64,000 nt of DNA, taken from Paenibacillus taichungensis. GTDB taxonomy: Bacteria > Bacillota > Bacilli > Paenibacillales > Paenibacillaceae. Below are positions 9,247 to 16,746 of the stretch, one piece after another. The DNA lies in assembly GCF_003287275.1 (NCBI RefSeq), contig NZ_QEVW01000012.1, positions 124,001 through 188,000 on the forward strand, read 5' to 3'. Below the pieces are notes generated by a model. It worked only from the letters and a program-made list of their open reading frames with translations, was not told where the DNA came from and searched no databases. Made by a program: the position numbers and the translations under genes. Each line of letters opens with the position of its first letter. The stretch's first letter is position 1.

Positions 9247-10011
9247 ATGAACTACAGTTTCAAATTCAGAAATGTTGCCCTGTCCGCCCTACTGCTCACT
9301 GCGATCTCCGCACCGATTGTCGCGAATGCCGACAGCGCCGCTAACACAAATGCTGTTACAAATGGAACTGCTACCTTGCAAGAAGCGAAATCCGCCATTG
9401 CGACCTTTACATTGGCTAATCCAGTGGAGCAGGCCAAAAAGTACGCGCCAGAAACAGTAAGCGAATGGGAAAAAACGCTGGCCCGTTACAATAAACTGCT
9501 TTCACAAAACTATACATCCCGAGTAATGGCCACTTTGGTTGCTGTTGACGTAGACTCTGATGAATGGAAGAAATTTTCCGAGAACGCCAAACCAGGTGAG
9601 ATCAAAGAAATGCAGGCCTTAAAGCTTGAGGAAGGCAAACTTACGTCAGTTGAGAGTGTAAAAGCCGAAAAATTACCTAATTCCGAAAATAAGAACACCT
9701 TGTCTTTCTCCATTACCACAAGCAGTTCAGATCTGAAAGGATTAGTTGAGAATGCAGAATCTGGAGTGCCAATTGCCGTCAGCCCGCTGAATCTTGACGA
9801 AAAATCAACCGGAACAACAAGCGCGGTTATAGCAAATGCTGAAAGTCTTCAATTTAGCGGTACTACAGCTGCCAGTGCATTCTTCTTAGCACAAAGCAAT
9901 TTGAATAATGCCGTAACAGCTAAGGACGAAGCTGCAATCAAGACTTCCCTTGCCGACCTTCTCAAGCAATACAAAGCACAAATTGCTGAACTAGAGGCAG
10001 CTCAAGAGTAG
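9247..10011 (+). CDS. Secreted protein of unknown function
   Basis: I do not recognise this 254-residue protein. It has a clear Sec signal peptide with cleavage expected after VANA or nearby (about residues 1-28), then a soluble, charged, Lys/Glu/Ala/Ser-rich body with no Cys. The segment around 50-90 and the last 45 residues look alpha-helical and could be coiled. The middle contains two Thr/Ser-rich stretches that look like beta structure. A strong AAGGAG lies before the ATG. It is transcribed divergently from the two-component system, so it may be its target or the source of its signal. No wall-anchoring motif was seen, so the mature protein is probably released. Confidence 0.75.
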   Translation: MNYSFKFRNVALSALLLTAISAPIVANADSAANTNAVTNGTATLQEAKSAIATFTLANPVEQAKKYAPETVSEWEKTLARYNKLLSQNYTSRVMATLVAVDVDSDEWKKFSENAKPGEIKEMQALKLEEGKLTSVESVKAEKLPNSENKNTLSFSITTSSSDLKGLVENAESGVPIAVSPLNLDEKSTGTTSAVIANAESLQFSGTTAASAFFLAQSNLNNAVTAKDEAAIKTSLADLLKQYKAQIAELEAAQE

Positions 10012-10085
10012 GCTTAAATACATTTCAGCTTTAACTACATCATTAAGCCAAGACGTAATCCTTACCCGAACTAAATGACCGGACG

Positions 10086-10129
10086 CCAACAACCAGCAAG
10101 CCTCCATATGGAAGCCTGCTGGTTGTTGG
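10086..10129. terminator. Terminator between convergent genes
   Basis: A long, nearly perfect inverted repeat with arms CCAACAACCAGCAAGC and GCTGGTTGTTGG around a TCCATATGGA centre. It lies after the secreted-protein gene and before the end of the convergent GH38 gene. The T tract on the plus side is short (GGTTT). Confidence 0.65.
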
Positions 10130-10211
10130 TTTATCGGCTATAAGCTATTTCTGTTATTGTTACCCACTGCCTACCCTGATCTTCAATGAGTCAGGGCTTT
10201 TGCCGTTATGT

Positions 10212-12728
10212 TTATTTTTCATTAACACGGGTAACCACAAATGGCTCGTTCAACGCATGCAGGGCTGCGGCCATATCTTCAACCGAAAGGCTGCCGCCAG
10301 CCGAAATATGATATTGAAACTCATAGAAGCCGCCCAAGGTCGCTTTGAAATTCGTCTCCCAATAATTCGTCATCAGCCAGGCATAGGCTTCCGGTTGAGC
10401 GTCAGGCGCTTGCTGGGTGTGGACCTTTCTGGTCCCGTAATCCAGCGTTCCCCATTGCACGAGAGGTGTGTCCGGGACGGCAAGCAGCAGGCTGCGGTCA
10501 TTATCCTGCCAGGCAATGCCCGACTGTACAGCGGAATAGTCCAGGCAAGTTCCCGGAATCTGATCCTTCCAGGGGCGAACGAGGCCTCCTGGCTTGTCGG
10601 CAAACAGGGTAACTGGCCCAGTGCCTCCCGGGGTGAACGGTAGAGCCAGATAAACGTTCTCCGGATTCCAGATGCTCTCTTTATGGAACCGCGCCGAAAT
10701 ATCCATCCGGTTTTGACGGGTATAAACCCGCAAGTGCAGTGAAAAATAGGCGATGCCCTTGAGCTGATAACCAAGCTCAACGGTAGCATACAGCGGTCCA
10801 TTATCCACCGCGCGCACAGAGATGAGCTGACCAGCCGAACGCTCCACGTTAAGGCCTTTACGGTTGCGTCCCATTTTGGAACGGACACTCCAAACCTGAG
10901 AAGCATCCGCAGGGTTCGCTGGATTTGTCACCTCATAGATGGGTGTAAACGCCCCATACAGATCATCCGCTTTCAGCAGTTCGCGTCCTGTCTCCTTATC
11001 GATCCACGAGACAATGCCGCGCTCTTTCGACCAAGTCAAGCGTACAAAAGGTGACTCCAGCCCCGTTTCGCAAACGGAGACCTGCGCTTGCTGTCCGCCT
11101 GTGATTAAGGAATACATATCCTCCATATCGTACACCTGGTCAGCGCCGATCAGCTTCGAATTGGAGGTTGACGTTAAGGAAGAAAGACTCTTCTGCGCTG
11201 CCAGAATTGGGCGCAGCATCAGTATGCAGCTCTCCATACCCTGGAGCTTAAGCTCCGCAATAATCGTCTGTGGGTGGCTTGACTGCTGGATCAGCACCTG
11301 TCCCGTGTCCTCCCGGATTGCTTCTACTCCGTTCAATAGCTCATCCGGTTCCCATCCTTCAAGCTTCAACTCAACCAACTCGGTTACCTCCCGCTCCGAG
11401 AGATTCGTGACCTTAAAGCGATAAGGACGCCCCGGGTACAAGGTGGCGGCATTATCGGCAAGCAGCACCTGATCTAGCGCGCGGTAAGCAAGCCTGCTTG
11501 CCTCTGCGGCGTTAGCTGTCTTGCGAACCTCAAGCATCTGCACATTTTTGTGCCAAGGTTCATACACAGAAGAATGATAACCCCAAGTATGTTCGGCATA
11601 AAGAGTAAGCGCCTGCTCTACAGCCTCGATTTCCTGGAGACTAACACTCTTCTGTTCAGGGTCGAGCTTTTCCACCTTGCGAAGCGTCCGCTGTGCGTCA
11701 CGGTAAATCTGAGTGTGCATCGGTGTGGAGCTTACACCGTCCGACCACCAGTCTGGCCAATCGCCTTTATGCACAGGCAGACCGTCCGTCCCTTCCTCCT
11801 TCAAGCGGGCAAAAAAGCCGCTCAACGTGCTCATCTCCACGGAAATTCCCTCGCCGTTTTGACGGTTCCATGTATCAATCCATTCCATGATTGCGCTATT
11901 GGGCGATCCGTTGTCTGTGGGCAATCCGGACAGCATCATCGGCACGAAGTCATATGGATACTGTTCCGCCTCAAGCTGGGCCAAGTACCGGTGGATGCGA
12001 ATATTGGCGATTTGATCATGAATGTTCGCCGGTTCCACAAGTCTGTGCCCGAATTCATCACGAATCATGTATTTGCCAAGCGCACCAGGGCAGAAGCCAA
12101 GCTCGTTGCCAAGCATGTAGTGGTCTCCATTCCAGACCAGCAGGCGTTCCCCACTTGGGGCTTCCCACCAGAAAGGAGACTGCTTGCGGCCCAGCGCATA
12201 CATGCCGTGATGGGTATGTATACAGCTGAATAAATGTCGGATTCCGTTATCCAGCAGGCTGTCGGCATATCCCCAGCTGTAGCCGTTGATATCCGCCGTC
12301 ATCGCACTGTCTATTGGGTGACCGATAGATTCGGCATAGGTCTGAGCTTTGCTGTGTATTTTGTTCAGCAACTGTAGGTCGGGCAGCTCGGTCATATTCA
12401 AATACGTGCCGGAGAGCTCGATATCGCCGCGCCGCACGGCATCGGCAAATGCAACTTTTTCCTCGTCTCGAGCCTGCTTCAAGAATTGCTCCACAGCCCA
12501 GAAGGTCTCACATGTCCAGCGGAACCCTTTCCACTCGGGGTTTACACCGTCATGAGCATCATTAACAATACGCAGTGCCTGACGGATAAAATCGATATGA
12601 TATTGTTCAATCTTCTCCTGCCGGTCGGTATAACCAATGTCAGTATGGGAATGGTGAATGACATATATTTTCCATTTCCGTTCAAGTGTCGGGATGGCGG
12701 CCTGTTTGATTTGTTGTTCGAGTGTCAT
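10212..12728 (-). CDS. GH38 alpha-mannosidase-like glycoside hydrolase
   Basis: An 838-residue protein whose N-terminal barrel matches GH38: HHSHTDIGYT gives the zinc ligands H28 and D30, and TADINGYSWG gives the probable nucleophile D146. The C-terminal half (about 400-838) is all-beta, as in the family. There is no signal peptide, so it is cytoplasmic. GH38 enzymes remove alpha-linked mannose, for example from N-glycans. The GYT and INGYSW variants resemble a divergent branch (DUF5054-like) rather than classical ManB enzymes, so the exact linkage is uncertain. It is the last gene of an operon with a ROK kinase and mannose-6-phosphate isomerase, giving a coherent route from alpha-mannoside to fructose 6-phosphate. 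Confidence 0.85.
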   Translation of the reverse strand: MTLEQQIKQAAIPTLERKWKIYVIHHSHTDIGYTDRQEKIEQYHIDFIRQALRIVNDAHDGVNPEWKGFRWTCETFWAVEQFLKQARDEEKVAFADAVRRGDIELSGTYLNMTELPDLQLLNKIHSKAQTYAESIGHPIDSAMTADINGYSWGYADSLLDNGIRHLFSCIHTHHGMYALGRKQSPFWWEAPSGERLLVWNGDHYMLGNELGFCPGALGKYMIRDEFGHRLVEPANIHDQIANIRIHRYLAQLEAEQYPYDFVPMMLSGLPTDNGSPNSAIMEWIDTWNRQNGEGISVEMSTLSGFFARLKEEGTDGLPVHKGDWPDWWSDGVSSTPMHTQIYRDAQRTLRKVEKLDPEQKSVSLQEIEAVEQALTLYAEHTWGYHSSVYEPWHKNVQMLEVRKTANAAEASRLAYRALDQVLLADNAATLYPGRPYRFKVTNLSEREVTELVELKLEGWEPDELLNGVEAIREDTGQVLIQQSSHPQTIIAELKLQGMESCILMLRPILAAQKSLSSLTSTSNSKLIGADQVYDMEDMYSLITGGQQAQVSVCETGLESPFVRLTWSKERGIVSWIDKETGRELLKADDLYGAFTPIYEVTNPANPADASQVWSVRSKMGRNRKGLNVERSAGQLISVRAVDNGPLYATVELGYQLKGIAYFSLHLRVYTRQNRMDISARFHKESIWNPENVYLALPFTPGGTGPVTLFADKPGGLVRPWKDQIPGTCLDYSAVQSGIAWQDNDRSLLLAVPDTPLVQWGTLDYGTRKVHTQQAPDAQPEAYAWLMTNYWETNFKATLGGFYEFQYHISAGGSLSVEDMAAALHALNEPFVVTRVNEK

Positions 12729-12751
12729 CTTTTTTCTCCTTTATTGGTGGA

Positions 12752-13720
12752 TTAGGTACCTTTTACGAGTTGGAAAATCCCGTGAAACACATGCTCCTGC
12801 ATTTGTTTCTCATTATGCAGAGGCATCTTCTCGGGCAAGAGTGCTTCCGAAAGCGTCCCGCCAAATAGATCATGGGTTTCGGCAATTTGTCCCCCCAAGA
12901 TCAGACGAGTGGGGCGAAACTCAGCCACGTACGGACGCAGCATTTCCCCAAGCCGCTGGCCGTATAGCTGCCATACACGGATGGCAGAGGAATTTCCCTG
13001 TCTGGCCGCTATCGCCAGATGGTACACGTCCTCTCCCTGCCTTCGAGCATCATGGCTATCTGCCAAGGCCAAAATCCCTCGGCTTCCGAACAAATCATCC
13101 ACGGTTCCTCCCTTGTATTGCTCGGCATACAACATGCCTGAGTCGGGAATACCCCATTTTCCGCTGACAATGGACCGGTTCTCAACAAAAGCGGAGCCAA
13201 GGCCCGTTCCCAATGTAAGGCAAAGCAATCTTTCCTGTGGAAAAAGCCTACTAACCCCCAGAGCGAACAGGGCAGCATCATTGCCAAAACGAATATCTGC
13301 GGCGGCAAGCTGGGTCATCCATTCAGGCGCGGAACCTTCTGATGCAAGCGCCGTTAATTCACTTCGCAGCAGTGTTTTTAAATTAACTTCATATAGCTGT
13401 TCGTATTTATTCAAACCCCGGATACGGGAAACACCTGTGTCGTATTCGAAAGGGCCGGGGAAAGCAAAGCCTATGTGAAATCTGGGAAATCTGAACCTGG
13501 TTCCTTTAACGGAACTTAGCTGCTGCATGTAGGCGAAGTATCCAGCTGCAAGCTCCTTAATCACGTCGACTAGGTTGACGGCAATTTCATACGCGCTACT
13601 GTCGGAGCGAGATGACCTTTTGACATAAAGTTGTGGTAGAAGATTCCCGTCACTCAGCACGACCGCACCCTTCAAAAAGGTTCCCCCGGCATCAATGGCA
13701 ATCGTGACGTCAGGATTCAT
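12752..13720 (-). CDS. ROK family sugar kinase, probably mannose or fructose kinase
   Basis: A 322-residue cytosolic kinase with the ASKHA phosphate-1 motif IDAGGTFLKGAVV at the N-terminus, the sugar loop FAFPGPFEYDTG, the second phosphate motif TLGTGLGSAF and the adenosine motif LILGGQI. The zinc-binding CxCGxxGC signature of classical ROK kinases is absent; the equivalent stretch reads SGMLYAEQYKGGTVDDLF. The start codon overlaps the stop of the isomerase gene by four bases (ATGA), so the two are translationally coupled. It probably phosphorylates mannose released by the GH38 enzyme so that the isomerase can act. Fructokinase or glucokinase activity cannot be excluded. Confidence 0.85.
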   Translation of the reverse strand: MNPDVTIAIDAGGTFLKGAVVLSDGNLLPQLYVKRSSRSDSSAYEIAVNLVDVIKELAAGYFAYMQQLSSVKGTRFRFPRFHIGFAFPGPFEYDTGVSRIRGLNKYEQLYEVNLKTLLRSELTALASEGSAPEWMTQLAAADIRFGNDAALFALGVSRLFPQERLLCLTLGTGLGSAFVENRSIVSGKWGIPDSGMLYAEQYKGGTVDDLFGSRGILALADSHDARRQGEDVYHLAIAARQGNSSAIRVWQLYGQRLGEMLRPYVAEFRPTRLILGGQIAETHDLFGGTLSEALLPEKMPLHNEKQMQEHVFHGIFQLVKGT

Positions 13721-15621
13721 AAACGCTCACCAGATTTCCAGTGATGCGGAAGCAGAGACATGTTCCAGTCTGGCGAAACCTGTGCCCGGATCAGGGTGCA
13801 TGGTCTGTCACCCAGACTCTCCAGACGGAAACCTCCGACGGAGGCAGGAACGATATACGCTTCGGCGTACCCCCACTCCACAGCTGCTGCCTCATCATCC
13901 AGTGGAGTCAGCCGCACACGGTCGCCTTCTACGAGGTTGAACATAACAAACTCTCCAGCCGTATCGTCGATCCACTCTCCGTCCAGTTTTAATCTTTTGA
14001 TCTGAAAAAGCAGATCCTCCCGTTCGCCCAACAGCTCTTCCCTGCTGTCTCCCTGTACCCGGCTTTCCCTTGGAACCGCTATCAAATGCTTCTTAACGTA
14101 ATCCGTATCAAACTGTTCCTGCATGTTGGCTCTGGCATGATCGCCGTTGATTGGACGGGGCAGTCCGTCTCTGTCCAGCCGCAAATGATCGTATATTTTG
14201 AAGGTAAACCACCAGGTTGTCGAAGAGATCTCCAGCACCAGATTGTTTTTACCCGAAAAATGTACGGCGCCCGGCGGGATCAGAAACAGGTCACCCTTAT
14301 TCGCACCCCAAATATTTACATATTCTGGGATGTTCAGCGGTTTTCCCAAGGTGTGGGCAGATTCAACCGCCTGAAGCAGCTCCTCCCCGGTTGTCCCCTC
14401 CTTGAAACCCAGTCCCACAAAAGGGTTGGCGCCTTCCTTCTGTTCCATAATGTAATAGGATTCCTGCTGAGTCATCGTTTCGTTGAAGGTCTGCTCGATG
14501 TAAGCCTGCTGGGGGTGGACCTGCAAAGACAGATGATCCCCGTCAATCGTATCGAGATAATCAAACCGGATTGGAAAATAGTCGCCAAACAGCCCGACAT
14601 TGCGCTCGCCCATAATTGCTTCTGGATGAGCCGACAGTAGCAGCGGGAAAGGAAGCTCCAATATAAAATCCCGATAACCGATTAATAGCGTGTTCTCCGG
14701 TGCGATAGGTTCAAACCCCCATGCGCAGTTATTCCAATCCTTAGGCAGTTCGCATACTTCTTTTAAATACTGTCCGCCCCAAATCCCCGGTGCAAAAAAT
14801 GGCTTTACTCGAAAAGGCTGCTGGGCTGCTGAAGCCAAAAGTCGGCGCAGCATGGGGAGGGTGACCAAAACGGGTCGTTCCCTGTTGTTCGTATCCACGT
14901 AGTAGTCAAAGTCATACAAGTGGTGTTTGCGATATCCCTCCCAGACGGGCCACTCCAGAAACAAGGCCTGCTTATAGGTTTCTACCGTATCCCGGCAAGG
15001 ACCTAATCCCAGAGAACCCATCCCCTGCTGATGCAGTTGCTGTTGTGCCTCTCTGGATAAGTCGCAAAACAGAGAAACGTTCGTTAAACCTGATGCTGTA
15101 GAAAGGAAACCAGCGCCTGGCCCAAAGGTCACAACGATGGGAACTAACGGGTCTACGTTTGGCGATTGGGCCTCAGCATGTTCAGCGGAATGATAAAGCC
15201 GAAGTTGATCGTCAACATCACTGAGCCAGACTGACTGTGCATGTGGCCGGAAATAATCCTCAACGCTGACGTCCGAGGCCACAACGCCAAAAGCACGGTT
15301 ATCCGTTAGGTAAGGGTGAAACTGCTGAAGCAAATCTGCAGAAGACTTTATATAAGCAGCGCTGTCTATTTCAATTAAAACCCTGCTATCTAGGTTGCAG
15401 CGCGACCGAAGTATTTCCAGACATTCGCTGAATGCGACACCATGCGTACCGTCAATGACCATATAAAAAGGAAGCGAATCATTCTGTACACATTCAGGCC
15501 AAATTTGATCAAGCCATTGTTCATACGCATTCCAGATCCCCGGTTCTGACTCTTGGTCGGGATGAAGCCGAATGATATTGACTGGGTTGGTTTGAAAGGG
15601 CATAGGGGCTATTCGGGGCAT
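13717..15621 (-). CDS. manA: Mannose-6-phosphate isomerase, class I, with long N-terminal domain
   Basis: A 634-residue protein. Roughly residues 270-634 form the class I (type I PMI, cupin) isomerase: zinc ligands Q367 and H369 in LSLQVHPQQ, E387 in QESYYIM, and H454 in IPPGAVHFSG. The enzyme interconverts mannose 6-phosphate and fructose 6-phosphate in the cytosol. The first 230 or so residues are extra compared with the usual 310-390 residues; I recall similar long forms in other bacteria but not the function of this part. The ATG at 15621 has GGAGG 9 bases upstream; an upstream TTG at 15636 overlaps that site and is unlikely. That ribosome binding site lies in a hairpin (15630-15679). Confidence 0.88.
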   Translation of the reverse strand: MPRIAPMPFQTNPVNIIRLHPDQESEPGIWNAYEQWLDQIWPECVQNDSLPFYMVIDGTHGVAFSECLEILRSRCNLDSRVLIEIDSAAYIKSSADLLQQFHPYLTDNRAFGVVASDVSVEDYFRPHAQSVWLSDVDDQLRLYHSAEHAEAQSPNVDPLVPIVVTFGPGAGFLSTASGLTNVSLFCDLSREAQQQLHQQGMGSLGLGPCRDTVETYKQALFLEWPVWEGYRKHHLYDFDYYVDTNNRERPVLVTLPMLRRLLASAAQQPFRVKPFFAPGIWGGQYLKEVCELPKDWNNCAWGFEPIAPENTLLIGYRDFILELPFPLLLSAHPEAIMGERNVGLFGDYFPIRFDYLDTIDGDHLSLQVHPQQAYIEQTFNETMTQQESYYIMEQKEGANPFVGLGFKEGTTGEELLQAVESAHTLGKPLNIPEYVNIWGANKGDLFLIPPGAVHFSGKNNLVLEISSTTWWFTFKIYDHLRLDRDGLPRPINGDHARANMQEQFDTDYVKKHLIAVPRESRVQGDSREELLGEREDLLFQIKRLKLDGEWIDDTAGEFVMFNLVEGDRVRLTPLDDEAAAVEWGYAEAYIVPASVGGFRLESLGDRPCTLIRAQVSPDWNMSLLPHHWKSGERL

Positions 15622-15629
15622 GTTTAAAA

Positions 15630-15679
15630 CCTCCAACTCTATATCGATTTATGTTCATCATTGTATAGGGAGTTGGAGG
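15630..15679 (-). promoter_or_regulatory. Hairpin sequestering the manA ribosome binding site
   Basis: On the minus strand, CCTCCAACTC is followed after about 30 bases by GAGTTGGAGG. The ten pairs are perfect, and a further four pairs (TATA with TATA) form after a two-base bulge. The downstream arm contains the GGAGG ribosome binding site of the isomerase gene. In RNA this would hide the site; in DNA it is an inverted repeat that a regulator could bind. Confidence 0.6.
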
Positions 15680-15716
15680 TGCTGTCTTTAAACGATCAAG
15701 CTGTGTTTTTGTACAA

Positions 15717-16643
15717 TCAGGACATGCGGGGTGGGTAATGCATTTTGCCAGAGCGGCCTTCGGCAAACTGATTGCGTCGGAATTTGGCCGGAGAAACACC
15801 AAGCTCGCGGGTGAAGATCCGGGTAAAATAATGCACGGATTGGAACCCGCACTGGATTGCGATATCTTTAATTGGTGTCTGTTCATTTAACAGGAGCCAG
15901 GTGGCTTGCTGCACGCGTCGTTCCTGAATATAGTGGACAAAGGACTGCCCCAGATTTTCCTGAAACAACCGGGTCAGGTGGCGGGACGAAATGTGGAGGT
16001 GCCTTGATACCGTCATAAGTGTAAGCTCATTGACCAGATTATCATCAATGTATCGTTTGGCCTGTCGGAACAAGGTATTTGGTTCCATGGGCTGCTCTCC
16101 CGTGTCGGCCGAATCTGTTCGAGTCGGAACGTGCAAATCTGCTATGGATAACAGCAGAGAAGCGGAAATTTGCTTTACAGCAAGAGGAAGAGTTGCCCCA
16201 GGCTGGTCGAAAGAAGTAATGAGCGCTTGCCATAAATGGCCAGTTGGCGTAAGGTCCGCTTGCTGCGCTACGCTTTGCCCAAGCTCGGCAAGACGACGAA
16301 AGGATTCAGTATAATAAACATCTGTGTGGGCTTCATCCAGTTCGAAAGCCACATAAGAAAGTGTCAGTCCGGTCTGGCTGCGAATTTGATGCCATACACC
16401 TGGAAGAGATAGAAATGCTGTTCCTTTATTTAAAGCATAATGCTCGTTTTGTTCTATGTAGCTTCCTTCACCGTCTACCACATAACAAGCCTCAAAAAAG
16501 GAATGCCGGTGGAAGGCATTGTCGAAATGATCGGGCATGAATCCCCAATATAATATGGACAATGAAAGCCCTGTTTGCTCCACTTTTGTAATATAACGAT
16601 TGCATATTTGATTGGCCCGGCGGAAGCTGGCTTCGATGGTCAT
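15717..16643 (-). CDS. AraC family transcriptional regulator
   Basis: A 308-residue regulator. The N-terminal half is a cupin sensing domain (FHRHSFFEACYVVDGEG, then a LPGVWHQI strand). The C-terminal half is an AraC double helix-turn-helix (about 200-300: MTVSRHLHISSRHLTRLF, and QCGFQSVHYFTRIFTRELGVSPAKFR). The start at 16643 is preceded by a GGGAGAG site. It reads in the same direction as the isomerase operon with a 95-base gap, so it could be cotranscribed with it or act on a promoter in that gap, which contains a striking inverted repeat. Likely role: control of alpha-mannoside use. Confidence 0.9.
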   Translation of the reverse strand: MTIEASFRRANQICNRYITKVEQTGLSLSILYWGFMPDHFDNAFHRHSFFEACYVVDGEGSYIEQNEHYALNKGTAFLSLPGVWHQIRSQTGLTLSYVAFELDEAHTDVYYTESFRRLAELGQSVAQQADLTPTGHLWQALITSFDQPGATLPLAVKQISASLLLSIADLHVPTRTDSADTGEQPMEPNTLFRQAKRYIDDNLVNELTLMTVSRHLHISSRHLTRLFQENLGQSFVHYIQERRVQQATWLLLNEQTPIKDIAIQCGFQSVHYFTRIFTRELGVSPAKFRRNQFAEGRSGKMHYPPRMS

Positions 16644-16686
16644 GGCGTTTCTCTCCCTTCAAGCTCTCATTATACGTTTGCATAAC

Positions 16687-16719
16687 AAAAAGGCAAACCG
16701 AAAGTCGGTCTGCCTTTTT
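16687..16719 (-). terminator. Terminator of the GH101 gene
   Basis: AAAAAGGCA, then ACCGA paired with TCGGT, then TGCCTTTTT. The minus-strand copy ends in a T run and lies about 30 bases past the GH101 stop codon. Confidence 0.8.
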
Positions 16720-16746
16720 GAATATGTTTCAACTAGGTAAATCAGA

